A stretch of 64,000 bases of DNA from Duganella alba. Its GTDB lineage: Bacteria; Pseudomonadota; Gammaproteobacteria; Burkholderiales; Burkholderiaceae_D. Position 1 is the first letter of the stretch. Every line of letters begins with the position of its first letter. The notes under the pieces were generated by a model. That model was not told where the DNA came from. It worked only from the letters and a program-made list of their open reading frames with translations, and did not search any database. The stretch is taken from positions 124,001-188,000 of the forward strand of contig NZ_WKJN01000003.1 of the NCBI RefSeq assembly GCF_009674495.1, given 5' to 3'. The position numbers and the translations under genes are program-made. This document shows positions 16,845-25,380 of this stretch, piece after piece.

Positions 16845-17660
16845 ATGAATCAACGCAAAGTCGCTTTCCGCACCGCCGGCCATACGCGCGGCGCCATCAC
16901 CCGCCTGGTCAGCCCCGGCGATGCGGGCGAACTGATCAAGCCTTTCGTCTTCCTCGACCGTTTCCACCTGCTCGCCGGTGGCGGCGGCAAGATGGGCATG
17001 CACCCGCATTCCGGCATCGCCACCGTGACGGTGCTGCTGGACGGCGCCATCGCCTACAGCGAAACCACCGGCAGCGAAGGCGTGCTGCGCACCGGCGGCG
17101 TCGAGTGGATGAGCGCCGGCAACGGCGTCTGGCATGACGGCGGACCGGTCGACGGCGAAAGCGCGCTCGGTTTCCAGCTGTGGCTGGCATTGCCGCCCGA
17201 AGATGAAAACGGTCCCTGCGAAAGCCGCTACCTGTCTTCGGATCAGGTGCCGAATGTCGGCCCAGCACGCATAATCCTTGGCCGCTATGGCGATGTCGCC
17301 AGCCCGGTGCAACCGCGCGCGTCGATCAGCTATCTGCACGTGAAGCTGGCCGATGGCGAACACTGGACCTACACGCCGCCCGCCGGCCACGACGTGGCCT
17401 GGGTCGCGCCGGCCCATGGCGCGCTGCGCAGCGGCCGCACCACCATCGGCCGTGAAGTGGCGGTGTTCGAGGAAGGCAATGCGGCGATCGAGTTCGTGGC
17501 GGAAGGCGACACCGAGTTCGTGCTCGGCTCGGCCGTCAAGCATCCACACGAGCTGGTCACCGGCTACTACTCCGTGCACACCAGCGCAGCGGCGCTGACA
17601 CAGGGCGAAAACGAAATCCAGCGTATCGGCAAACAGCTGCGCGCGGCAAATTTAATCTAA
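16845..17660 (+). CDS. Pirin family protein
   Basis: A 271-residue bicupin. The N-terminal cupin contains the metal ligands in GMHPHSGIATVTVLLDG and VEWMSAGNGVWHDG. A C-terminal cupin (about 150-265) shows weaker motifs, with HPHELVTGYYSVHTS near the end as in pirins. Pirins are Fe-dependent; bacterial members include quercetinase-like enzymes and metabolic regulators. RBS AAGGAGCAAGTC precedes the ATG. Followed 21 bases later by doxX, a frequent pairing linked to redox or electrophile stress. Confidence 0.92.
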   Translation: MNQRKVAFRTAGHTRGAITRLVSPGDAGELIKPFVFLDRFHLLAGGGGKMGMHPHSGIATVTVLLDGAIAYSETTGSEGVLRTGGVEWMSAGNGVWHDGGPVDGESALGFQLWLALPPEDENGPCESRYLSSDQVPNVGPARIILGRYGDVASPVQPRASISYLHVKLADGEHWTYTPPAGHDVAWVAPAHGALRSGRTTIGREVAVFEEGNAAIEFVAEGDTEFVLGSAVKHPHELVTGYYSVHTSAAALTQGENEIQRIGKQLRAANLI

Positions 17661-17681
17661 AACTTAACAGGGAAAACCATC

Positions 17682-18050
17682 ATGAACAGCAACCTCATTT
17701 CCACCATCGGCCGCGTGCTGATGGCCACCATCTTCGTCTTCAGCGGCATCGGCAAGATCATGGCGCCGGCCGCCACCATCGGCTACATCGCCTCGTCCGG
17801 CCTGCCGTTGGCGCCGCTGGGCTTTGCCATCGCGCTGGCGGTGGAACTGGGCGGCGGCCTGGCGCTGGCGTTCGGCTTCAAGACCCGCATCGTGGCCGCC
17901 GTCCTGGCCGCGTTCTCGATCGTGACCGCGCTGGCCTTCCACAACAACATCGCCGACCAGAATCAGCTGATCAACCTGCTGAAGAACTTCGCCATGGCCG
18001 GCGGCCTGCTGCAACTGGTGGCGTTCAGCACCGCGAAAGCCAAGGCGTAA
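17682..18050 (+). CDS. DoxX family inner-membrane protein
   Basis: A 122-residue protein with four transmembrane helices. The first carries the family-typical GRVLMATIFVFSGIGKIMAP; a central AVELGGGLALAFGFKTR and a final FAMAGGLLQLVAF follow. DoxX proteins are thiol/oxidative-stress-related or quinone-associated subunits of uncertain activity. Preceded by AACAGGGAAAACC RBS and probably co-transcribed with pirin. Confidence 0.9.
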   Translation: MNSNLISTIGRVLMATIFVFSGIGKIMAPAATIGYIASSGLPLAPLGFAIALAVELGGGLALAFGFKTRIVAAVLAAFSIVTALAFHNNIADQNQLINLLKNFAMAGGLLQLVAFSTAKAKA

Positions 18051-18061
18051 ACCACGGCGCC

Positions 18062-18850
18062 TTACGGGAACAGCGCCTGCAGGTCGCCGTAGGGCATGGC
18101 CCTGGCGATCAGCGGGCCGGCGTTGCCGGTGTCGAGGAAGCTTTTGGCCATGCCGGCGGCGACCGACCACAAGGCCTGCGGAATGCCGCTGCCGGCGCTC
18201 AGGCGCGCCACGCCCAGCTGGTGCAACTGGTCGGCCGGCGGCAGGTCGGGCCAGTCCATCACGTTCACCGGCAGACCGGCGCCGGCCACCACGGCCTTGA
18301 TCTCGTCGACCTTGCACAGGCCGGGCACGAACAGACCATCGGCGCCGGCCGCCTTGTAGATGACGGCGCGCTTCAGTACCTCGGCCACGTGCTCGCCTTC
18401 CGGCGCCAGGCCGCGCAGGTAGACGTCGGTGCGGGTGTTGATGAAGATGTCGCGGCCCGACTGCGCGGCCAGTTGCTTGATGGCGCCGATCTTGGCGGCC
18501 AGCAGCGACGGCGCGTCGTTGCCGTCTTCCAGGTTGATGCCGGCCACGCCGACCTGGATCAGGCGCAGCACGTTGCGCGCAACCTGGTCGGGATCGGCCG
18601 AGTAACCGTTTTCAAAATCCACCGACAGCGGCACCTTCAGCACGCGGGCGATGTTGGCGGCCACCGCCACCGCGCTGTCGACCGGCAGGTGGTCGTTGTC
18701 GGCATAGCCCTGGGCCCAGGCCACGCCGGCGCTGGTGGTGGCGATGGCGGTGGCGCCCAGGCTTTCGAACAGGCGCGCGCTGCCGGCGTCCCAGGCGTTG
18801 GGCAGGTGCAGCAACTGGCTGCCATCGTGCAGCTTCTTGAACTCGTGCAT
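18062..18850 (-). CDS. Isocitrate lyase / PEP mutase family enzyme
   Basis: A 262-residue TIM-barrel enzyme. PNAWDAGSARLFESLGATAIATTSAG, SVDFENGYSADPDQVARNV, GINLEDGN and FINTRTDVYLRG are characteristic of the ICL/PEP mutase superfamily, including the Mg-binding acidic residues and the Asp of DFENGY. It lacks the catalytic KKCGH of isocitrate lyase. Members cleave or form C-C or P-C bonds next to carboxylates; the substrate here is unknown. It lies 10 bases downstream of the polymerase gene on the same strand, so it may be read from that SOS-controlled promoter. Confidence 0.88.
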   Translation of the reverse strand: MHEFKKLHDGSQLLHLPNAWDAGSARLFESLGATAIATTSAGVAWAQGYADNDHLPVDSAVAVAANIARVLKVPLSVDFENGYSADPDQVARNVLRLIQVGVAGINLEDGNDAPSLLAAKIGAIKQLAAQSGRDIFINTRTDVYLRGLAPEGEHVAEVLKRAVIYKAAGADGLFVPGLCKVDEIKAVVAGAGLPVNVMDWPDLPPADQLHQLGVARLSAGSGIPQALWSVAAGMAKSFLDTGNAGPLIARAMPYGDLQALFP

Positions 18851-18860
18851 AAAGTCTCCG

Positions 18861-21230
18861 TTAGAAAAGGCTGGCTTGCGCCGTCGTCAGGCTGGTGAAA
18901 CTGTCGTGCATCGGCAGCAGGATCGAATCGGCGATCGGCTGCAGCTGCTTGGTCAGGTAGTGCTCGTAATCGATATTCGAGCGCAGCGCTTCGAGCGGCT
19001 CCGGGCCGCCGGTGGTCATCACGTAGCTGATCCAGCCTCCGTTCTGGTAGCGCAGCGGACGGCGTTGCGCCTGATTGTACTCATCCGCGATGCGCGCGGC
19101 GCGCACTTGCGGCGGCACGTTGACCTTGTATTCGTCCAGCGGCTGGCGCAGGCGCTTGCGGTAGACCAGCAGGTCGTCGTAGTCGCCGGACAGGGTTTTC
19201 TCGGCGTACTCGCGCACGAAGTCCTGGTAGGGCTGGTCCTTGAAGATGCGCAGGAACAGGCCTTGCTGGAACTGCTGCGCCAGCGGCGTCCAGTCGCTGC
19301 GCGCCACTTCCAGGCCGCGATAGATGACTTCGTCCTCGCCCTTGCTGTTGAAGGTCAGGCCGGCGTAGCGCTTCTTGCTGCCCATGTCGGTGCCGCGGAT
19401 GGTCGGCATGAAGAACTTGCGGTAGTGCGTGTCGAATTCGATTTCGAGGTGGCAGTCGAGGCCGTGCCTGGTCTTCAGCATGGTGCGCCACCACTGGTTG
19501 ATCTGGTCGGCCAGGCCCTGGCCGATGGCCAGCGCTTCGGCGTTCGGGTATTCCTTTTTCAGCCAGATGAAGATGGAGTCGGTGTCGCCGTAGATGACGT
19601 CGTAGCCCTCTGCCTCCACCAGCGAACGCGTCTGCTTCATCATCTGGTGGCCGCGCAGCGTGACCGACGACACCAGGCGCGGATTGAAGAAGCGGCATTC
19701 GGTCGCGCCCAGCACGCCGCAGAAGGAATTCATCAGCAGCTTGAGCGCCTGCGACAGCGGCTCGTTCCTGGCGCGCTTGGCGGCGTCGCGCTGCTTCCAG
19801 ATGTCGGTGGTGATGGCCGGCAGGCAGTGCTTGTCGCGCGAGAACACGGTGCCGTTGACGCCCTCCACCACCGTGGCCGGATCGGTGGCCGCCTCGCCTT
19901 CGACCAGCCCGACCGGATCGACCAGGAAGGTGCGGATGATCGACGGGTACAGGCTCTTGTAGTCGAGCACCACCACCGAATCGTACAGGCCCGGCTTGGA
20001 ATCCATGACGAAGCCGCCCGGCGAGGCGCCGCCGCTGACGTCGCCCACGTTCGGCGCCACATAGCCTTCGCGGTGCATGCGCGGCAGGTAGTGATGCGAG
20101 AAGGCGGCGATGGAACCGCCCAGGTGGTCGGCCTGCAGGCCGGTCACGGTGGCGCGTTCGATCATGAAGGCCAGCAGATTGGCCTTGTCGAAGATGCGCG
20201 TGACCAGTTCGCAGTCCTTCAGGTTGTAGGTGGCCAGCGCCGGCTTGTCGTGGTGGAAGCGGCGTTCGATTTCGGCCATCTTGTCGTAGTCGGTGCCGAT
20301 TTCCTTGCCTTCGCCAAGCATGGACTGGGCCACGTTTTCCAGGCTGAACGAGGGGAACATCCAGGAGGCGGCTTTCAGCGCGTCGATGCCGTCGAGGATG
20401 ATGCGGCCCGGCAGCGGCGCGAACAGATAGCCCTGCTTGCCCGGATGCTCGCGCCATTCGATGCCCTTGCCTTCGCGGCCCAGCGCCAGCGGCACCTTGT
20501 GCTTGTCGGCGTTCTTTTGCAGCACGTGCAGGTCGAACTGCACCACGTTCCAGCCGATCAGCACGTCGGGATCGTGTCGCGCCATCCAGGCGTTCAGGCG
20601 CTCGATCAGCTGGCGCGGCGTGGCGCAGTATTCGAGGTCGAAGTCGACGGCGGGCGCCTCGGCCGGCGTCTCGCCCAGCATATAGACCTGGCGCTGGCCG
20701 CAGCCTTCCAGCGCGATCGAGTACAGGTCGCCGAAGGCGCTGGTTTCGATGTCGAGCGACACCATCTTCAGTGTCGGCCGGTAATCCGGCGCGGGCTTGA
20801 GCTTGCAGTTGTGGAGGACGTGGCCGGTGGCGTGACCGCCCTCGGTGTGCACGGTGGCGGTGATGAAGCGCTCCATCAGATAGCGTTCGGGCGGGCGGAT
20901 GTCGGCCTCGAACAGTTTGATGCCGTGGTCGCGCAGCGCGCGTTCCAGCGCCGTCAGCTGCTTGTAGCGCGAGGCGTAGATGCCGATCACCGGCTGCTGC
21001 TGGAAAGTCTTCAGTTGCAGGTCGCGCAATTCGATGCCGGCGTCGGGCGCGATCTGCGCCGCGATCGCCTCGCGCAGCGACGCCTCGGCGAAAGCCACCG
21101 AGGTCTGGGCGGTGAGGCGGACTTTCCTGGGGCCGGCGTCGGTCGCCAGCCAGAAATCGATCTCCGTGCCGCTGGGCGTGTCGCGCCAGTGGCGGGTCAG
21201 GATGAAGCCGGTTTGTGCGGAGTGCGTCAT
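18861..21230 (-). CDS. polB: DNA polymerase II (family B), SOS-regulated
   Basis: A 789-residue family B polymerase. The N-terminal 3'-5' exonuclease domain shows VSLDIETSAF, GWNVVQFDLHVL and YNLKDCELV. Palm motifs are DYKSLYPSIIRTF (motif A), KLLMNSFCGVLGA (B) and YGDTDSIFIW (C, with both catalytic Asp). Length matches Pol II. ATG 21230 (MTHSAQTG) lies 12 bases from a LexA box, which makes the further-upstream ATG (inside the box) unlikely. Pol II acts in replication restart and translesion synthesis after DNA damage. Confidence 0.94.
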   Translation of the reverse strand: MTHSAQTGFILTRHWRDTPSGTEIDFWLATDAGPRKVRLTAQTSVAFAEASLREAIAAQIAPDAGIELRDLQLKTFQQQPVIGIYASRYKQLTALERALRDHGIKLFEADIRPPERYLMERFITATVHTEGGHATGHVLHNCKLKPAPDYRPTLKMVSLDIETSAFGDLYSIALEGCGQRQVYMLGETPAEAPAVDFDLEYCATPRQLIERLNAWMARHDPDVLIGWNVVQFDLHVLQKNADKHKVPLALGREGKGIEWREHPGKQGYLFAPLPGRIILDGIDALKAASWMFPSFSLENVAQSMLGEGKEIGTDYDKMAEIERRFHHDKPALATYNLKDCELVTRIFDKANLLAFMIERATVTGLQADHLGGSIAAFSHHYLPRMHREGYVAPNVGDVSGGASPGGFVMDSKPGLYDSVVVLDYKSLYPSIIRTFLVDPVGLVEGEAATDPATVVEGVNGTVFSRDKHCLPAITTDIWKQRDAAKRARNEPLSQALKLLMNSFCGVLGATECRFFNPRLVSSVTLRGHQMMKQTRSLVEAEGYDVIYGDTDSIFIWLKKEYPNAEALAIGQGLADQINQWWRTMLKTRHGLDCHLEIEFDTHYRKFFMPTIRGTDMGSKKRYAGLTFNSKGEDEVIYRGLEVARSDWTPLAQQFQQGLFLRIFKDQPYQDFVREYAEKTLSGDYDDLLVYRKRLRQPLDEYKVNVPPQVRAARIADEYNQAQRRPLRYQNGGWISYVMTTGGPEPLEALRSNIDYEHYLTKQLQPIADSILLPMHDSFTSLTTAQASLF

Positions 21231-21242
21231 GCCGGAATTATA

Positions 21243-21258
21243 CTGTATGCGCATACAG
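21243..21258. promoter_or_regulatory. LexA (SOS) box of polB
   Basis: CTGTATGCGCATACAG is a perfect 16-bp palindrome fitting CTGT-N8-ACAG, the LexA operator of gamma- and betaproteobacteria. It lies 12 bases before the polB start codon, which fits repression by LexA and induction on DNA damage. Confidence 0.88.
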
Positions 21259-21260
21259 AT

Positions 21261-21347
21261 CCGGGGTCAGGTCCCCCATTTCTACACGAGCTGTGCCGTA
21301 GCAGCGCTACGGCACAGCTCGTGTAGAAATGGGGGACCTGACCCCGG
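21261..21347. repeat. Long perfect hairpin (42-bp stem, 3-base loop) with GGGGTCAGGTCCCC motif
   Basis: The arms 21261-21302 and 21306-21347 are perfect reverse complements around loop AGC, each beginning CCGGGGTCAGGTCCCCC. It fits exactly between the stop of the 21350 gene (2 bases away) and the LexA box of polB (2 bases away). It probably serves as a bidirectional terminator, or is an extragenic palindromic element. A shorter relative with GGGGTCTGACCCC is at 49549. Confidence 0.9.
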
Positions 21348-21349
21348 AG

Positions 21350-22000
21350 TTAGCCGGCGATATAGGAGACGCGCAGGGCCGCCGGGCCGCGGGGGGCCGG
21401 GCGGTGTTCGGGCTGGCCCGGCGCGCCGGGGCGTTCGACGTCGAAGGCGACGCCGTCGAGGCTGATTTCGACGGTGGCGCCCTGCTCGTCGCGGCCGGAG
21501 AACAGCAGCAAGGCGCCGGGACCGCGCACGGCGCCGCGCAGGGTGCTCAGGCCCGACCAGCGATAACTCATCAGCTCGCCGGCCAGGCGGCTGGCCGCCT
21601 GCACCAGCGGCAGCCGCTGTTCCTGCGACGGGTCGCCGCTGCTGATCCAGTGCAGGTGCACTTCGCACAGGCGCACGGTGTCGGCGTCGAACAGGTAGCG
21701 CAGCCGCGCCGGGCCGGGCGGACCGGGCCGCAGCGACGGCACCGTCAGCTCCAGCCACTGCTCGCCGCTGAGGCGGTCGATATTGTGTTGCAGCGAGGCT
21801 TGCGCCTTCGGATGCTCGGCGGCGATGGCGGCCATCACGTCGGCCAGCTCCATGCCCCAGCGCGCGCGGCCGTAGCCGGTGCAGCGGTAGCGGTGCTCGC
21901 GCACCTGCCACGAGCGCGGCTGGCCGGTCAAGGAGAGTTCCAGTAGCGGGCGGCGTAGAGGACGGACGCCGGACGGCGGCAAATTGTCTTGAACATGCAT
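21350..22000 (-). CDS. Hypothetical protein, 216 aa
   Basis: Not recognised. The protein is soluble, without signal peptide or transmembrane segment. It shows REHRYRCTGYGRARWGME near the N-terminus, a helical stretch LASGEL-like region (AASRLAGELMSYRWSG), and a beta-rich C-terminal part (GALLLFSGRDEQGATVEISLDG) followed by a Pro/Gly-rich tail (PGAPGQPEHRPAPRGPAA). Codon bias matches neighbours, supporting a real gene. Its stop is 2 bases from the long hairpin. Confidence 0.6.
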   Translation of the reverse strand: MHVQDNLPPSGVRPLRRPLLELSLTGQPRSWQVREHRYRCTGYGRARWGMELADVMAAIAAEHPKAQASLQHNIDRLSGEQWLELTVPSLRPGPPGPARLRYLFDADTVRLCEVHLHWISSGDPSQEQRLPLVQAASRLAGELMSYRWSGLSTLRGAVRGPGALLLFSGRDEQGATVEISLDGVAFDVERPGAPGQPEHRPAPRGPAALRVSYIAG

Positions 22001-22126
22001 GAATGTGCGGTGCTGATAAAACCAGCTTCATTGTAGGTTGCCACCTGCGGCCTGTATGTAGCACGAAAGTGCTACAAGGGCTGCGCCAGCCCTTTCGACC
22101 GGCCTCTTCCAGCGTAAAATGACCGC

Positions 22127-22813
22127 ATGAACCAAGCTGACCCACACGATACCCGCCTGATCCACGTCGCCATCGTCGAGGACGATCCCGATTTCAGCAA
22201 CGCGCTCAGCGTGGTGGTGCAGGAGTGCGCCGACATGCAACTGGTTGGCCGCGCCGCCACCCAGGCCGAGGGCCTGGCCCTGCTGTCCGGGCCGCCGGCC
22301 GACGTGCTGCTGGTCGATCTCGGCCTGCCGGACGGCTCGGGCATCGCCGTGATCCGCGCGGCGGCCTTGCAATGGCCCAGCTGCAGCATCATGGTCAGCA
22401 CCAATTTCGGCGACGAGACCCATGTCATGCGCTCGATCGAGGCCGGCGCCGCCGGCTACCTGCTGAAGGACAGCTCGCCGTCCAAGATGTGCGACGAAAT
22501 CCGCAGCCTGGCCAACGGCGGCAGTCCAATCAGCCCGATCATCGCGCGCCAGGTGCTGGCGCGCTTCCGCAACACGCCCACCGCCCCGGCCAGCCCCAGC
22601 CAAGCCGCCGACGAGACGTCGCTGCTGTCGCAGCGCGAGAAGGAAGTGCTGGACTACATCACCAAGGGCTTCACCGTGCACGAGATCGCCGGGCTGATGC
22701 AGCTGTCGCACTTCACCGTGCGCACCTTTGTGCGGCGCATCTACAGCAAGCTCAAGGTCTCTTCCAAGGCCGAGGCCATCTACGAGGCGCGCACCCAGGG
22801 ATTGCTATCCTGA
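22127..22813 (+). CDS. NarL/FixJ-family response regulator
   Basis: A 228-residue response regulator: receiver domain with acidic pocket VAIVEDD, phospho-acceptor Asp64 in LLVDLGLPDGSG and Lys in YLLKDSSPS, then a LuxR-type HTH (about 163-225, SQREKEVLDYITKGFTVHEI, LSHFTVRTFVRRIYSKL). It overlaps the kinase gene by one base (TGATG), so the two are translationally coupled and form a cognate pair. Confidence 0.95.
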   Translation: MNQADPHDTRLIHVAIVEDDPDFSNALSVVVQECADMQLVGRAATQAEGLALLSGPPADVLLVDLGLPDGSGIAVIRAAALQWPSCSIMVSTNFGDETHVMRSIEAGAAGYLLKDSSPSKMCDEIRSLANGGSPISPIIARQVLARFRNTPTAPASPSQAADETSLLSQREKEVLDYITKGFTVHEIAGLMQLSHFTVRTFVRRIYSKLKVSSKAEAIYEARTQGLLS

Positions 22814-24747
22814 TGGTGCGGGCATCGCGCCTGATGGCGCCGCTCCTGCTGCTGTTCTCGGTGGCGGTATTGATCGCGGCCGCCTCGCTCTACCTCGACA
22901 ACGACGGCCACCACGGCCCGGCCGCCACCCTGCGCCTGACCCAGGCCAGCTGGCAGGAAACCGTCGCGCCCGGCTACTCGGCGCCGCCCGCCACGATCGA
23001 CAGCGCCACCCTGCCGCCGTCCTGGCAACTGGTGGCGCTGCCGTTCAGCCCGTCGATCGCGCTGCTGCGCCAGGCCGAGTCCGGCGCCAGCGGCACGCCG
23101 CCGCACGCGGTGCACGTCAGCTGGCTGAAGGTGGCGGTGGACGGCCTGCCGGTGACGTCGCGGCTGGCCCTGTACGGCGTGCGCGTCAAGACCGACGGCA
23201 CCATCGCCGTCTACATCAACGGCAAGCTGGCGCACCAGGCGCAGCAGAACGGGCCGTCGTGGAACAGCACCCGCACGCCGCTGTGGTTCACGCTGGACAA
23301 CGGGCCCGGCAGCCCGCCGGTGCGCGAGATCCTGCTGCGGCTGGAACACAGCCCGGCCTCGCAGACGGCGCTGTCGTCGCTGCGGCTGGGACCGGCCGAT
23401 GTGCTGCGGCCGTCGTATCAGGTGCGGCTGTGGCTGCAACAGCAGTTGCCGGCCATGCTCAGCGCGGCCTTCATGGCGGTGGGTGTGTTCGCCGTGTTCG
23501 TCTGGCTGCGCCGGCCGCGTGAAATCGCCTATCTGCTGTTCTTCAACCTGGCGGCCACGGCGTTCCTGCGCGGCCTGCACTTCTATGTCGACCTGCCGGT
23601 CGCCAACGACTGGTTTGCCTGGCTGACGGTCAATTCGCTGTTCTGGCTGGTGCTGGCGGTGCATTTCTTCCTGTGCCAGTTGCATCAGCGTCCGCTGGCG
23701 TGGCTGACGCGCGGCCTGGTCGCCGTCACGCTGCTGATCGGCGTGCTGACATGGCCGCTGCTGGCGGTGCTGCCGAACATGCCGACCGTGACGCCGATCA
23801 TCTACCTGGTGGCGCCGGTGATGAGCCTGGTCGCCTGCGTGGTCGGCGGCTACTGCGCCTGGCGCCATTCGCTGGAGGGCAGGATGGTGGTGTACGGCCT
23901 GCTGGCCTGTACCTTGATGGGTATGTCGGACTGGCTGTTGCAGAATAACGTCATCAGCGCGGAAGGCTGGTATCTGGGCGCCTATGCGCCGGCCGTGTGC
24001 TTCATCACCTTCGGCGCGCTGATGTACCGCCGCTATGTCGATGCGATTGCCGAAGTGGAGCTGGTCAACGCCAGCCTGGCCGAGCGGCTGAAAAAACGCG
24101 AGGCGGAGCTGGAGGCCAGCCACCAGCGCCTGCGCGAAATCGAACTGCGCCAGACCATCAGCGACGAGCGCCAGCGGCTGATGCAGGACATGCACGACGG
24201 CCTCGGTTCTTCGCTGATCAGCGCGATCCGCTCGGTGGAGCGCGGCAATATCAGCGACGAGCGCGTGTCGCAGATCCTGAAAGATTGTCTGGATGACCTC
24301 AAGCTGACCATCGATTCGATGGAGCCGGTTGAAGCTGACCTGCTGCTGTTGCTGGCCACGCTGCGCTTCCGCCTGGAGCCGCGCCTGGAGGGCACCGGCG
24401 TCAAGCTGCTGTGGGAAGTGCGCGAGCTGCCGGCCCTGCCGTGGCTGAACCCGTCCAGCGCGCTGCACATTCTGCGCATCGTGCAGGAAAGCATTGCCAA
24501 CATCCTGCGCCACACGCGGGCCACCGAGATCCGCGTCGGCACCACCTCCGGCGCCGATGGCGTGCAGGTGCACATCGCCGACAACGGCGGCGGCTTCGAT
24601 GTCGCCCAGACCCTGTATCAGGCTGGCGGACGCGGGCTGCAGAACCAGCGGCGGCGGGCGGCGTCGGTGGAAGGGACGGTCAACTGGCAGTCCAATCCGG
24701 CCGGCACGCTGTTCACGCTGTGGCTGCCGCTGGAGCGCAAGGCATAA
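22813..24747 (+). CDS. Membrane sensor histidine kinase, 7TMR-DISM-like with HisKA_3
   Basis: A 644-residue kinase: N-terminal transmembrane helix, a periplasmic beta-sandwich (about 40-200, [35 protein letters not shown]), and about seven transmembrane helices (210-400). A coiled coil ([19 protein letters not shown]) leads to HisKA_3 with His461 in [11 protein letters not shown] and an HATPase domain ([41 protein letters not shown]). The extracellular part suggests carbohydrate sensing, as in 7TMR-DISM proteins, but the ligand is unknown. Start ATG overlaps the regulator's stop. Confidence 0.92.
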   Translation: MVRASRLMAPLLLLFSVAVLIAAASLYLDNDGHHGPAATLRLTQASWQETVAPGYSAPPATIDSATLPPSWQLVALPFSPSIALLRQAESGASGTPPHAVHVSWLKVAVDGLPVTSRLALYGVRVKTDGTIAVYINGKLAHQAQQNGPSWNSTRTPLWFTLDNGPGSPPVREILLRLEHSPASQTALSSLRLGPADVLRPSYQVRLWLQQQLPAMLSAAFMAVGVFAVFVWLRRPREIAYLLFFNLAATAFLRGLHFYVDLPVANDWFAWLTVNSLFWLVLAVHFFLCQLHQRPLAWLTRGLVAVTLLIGVLTWPLLAVLPNMPTVTPIIYLVAPVMSLVACVVGGYCAWRHSLEGRMVVYGLLACTLMGMSDWLLQNNVISAEGWYLGAYAPAVCFITFGALMYRRYVDAIAEVELVNASLAERLKKREAELEASHQRLREIELRQTISDERQRLMQDMHDGLGSSLISAIRSVERGNISDERVSQILKDCLDDLKLTIDSMEPVEADLLLLLATLRFRLEPRLEGTGVKLLWEVRELPALPWLNPSSALHILRIVQESIANILRHTRATEIRVGTTSGADGVQVHIADNGGGFDVAQTLYQAGGRGLQNQRRRAASVEGTVNWQSNPAGTLFTLWLPLERKA

Positions 24748-24776
24748 AAAAACCGGACGCGAGGTCCGGTTTTTTT
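24746..24776 (+). terminator. Intrinsic terminator (bidirectional)
   Basis: CCGGAC and GTCCGG pair across GCGAG, flanked by seven A's upstream and seven T's downstream. It overlaps the kinase stop codon and also lies 14 bases past the pilin stop, so it can end both convergent transcripts. Confidence 0.9.
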
Positions 24777-24789
24777 CGGCTGAATCAGA

Positions 24790-24957
24790 TTACGACGATT
24801 TGATCAGGCCGGAGATGTAGGTCAGCGAAGCGGTGATTTTCGGGCCCAGGATGGTCAGGCCGGCGGTGATCGCGGCGGCGATGGCGGCAGCCATCAGAGC
24901 GTATTCGATAGCGGTGATGCCGTCTTCGTTGCGGATGAAGTTGGTGATTGCGTTCAT
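24790..24957 (-). CDS. Flp/Fap type IVb pilin
   Basis: A 55-residue prepilin read directly from the sequence: short basic leader NAITNFIRNEDG, then ITAIEYALMAAAIAAAITAG, the Flp signature with Glu at position 5 of the mature pilin after the G-I processing site, and a short C-terminal tail. RBS GAGGATT precedes ATG 24957. Flp pilins are assembled by the Tad machinery into adhesive fibres; no tad/cpa genes occur in this window, so it is a solitary gene here. A CRP-like palindrome lies 164 bases upstream. Confidence 0.93.
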   Translation of the reverse strand: MNAITNFIRNEDGITAIEYALMAAAIAAAITAGLTILGPKITASLTYISGLIKSS

Positions 24958-25120
24958 GATTGAATCCTCGTTAAAGTTGATTGGAAAGTAAAAACTACGT
25001 CAACTAAAACGGGGTTCAGGTTTTAGGTACTGCGTTGTTGCTTGTTGCATGTGTTCTGCTGATGTAAGTCATTCTACGCACCTCGCCGCCGCCGCACAGC
25101 AGACAAACGTCACTTTCTGC

Positions 25121-25136
25121 CGTGACATTTGTCACG
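25121..25136. promoter_or_regulatory. Candidate CRP/Vfr-type site upstream of the pilin
   Basis: CGTGACATTTGTCACG is a perfect 7-2-7 palindrome fitting GTGA-N6-TCAC of CRP-family regulators. It lies in the 423-base region 24958-25380 between the Flp pilin and the large TonB receptor. Apart from this site and the terminator at 25241, that region holds nothing I recognise. Confidence 0.5.
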
Positions 25137-25240
25137 CATAGACACAGGTAGCCGCTCCAGCTCCCCGTGGCCCCGGCCGCGCGACGCCAGGCCCGGCGCA
25201 GGTACCGCTTCCGCCTTGAAGACGTCGCGTTTGACCAGGC

Positions 25241-25269
25241 AAAAAAAAAGCCCGCTACGAGAGCGGGCT
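25241..25269 (-). terminator. Intrinsic terminator of the large TonB receptor gene
   Basis: Minus strand AGCCCGCT pairs with AGCGGGCT across CTCGT and is followed by nine T's, about 110 bases after the receptor stop codon at 25381. Confidence 0.9.
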
Positions 25270-25380
25270 AAATCTATTTCCTTGGAGGAGAATAGAGGAG
25301 ACAGGTGCAATCATGCCGGTCGGCGGCCTGTTTATCCAATTTATCTTTCTGATGCCAGAGATTCACCAGACGCATAATGC

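Noticed and set aside
18735-21326. Open frame of about 860 codons on the plus strand
   Set aside because: Antisense to polB; composition (His/Gln/Arg-rich) is that of a mirror frame.
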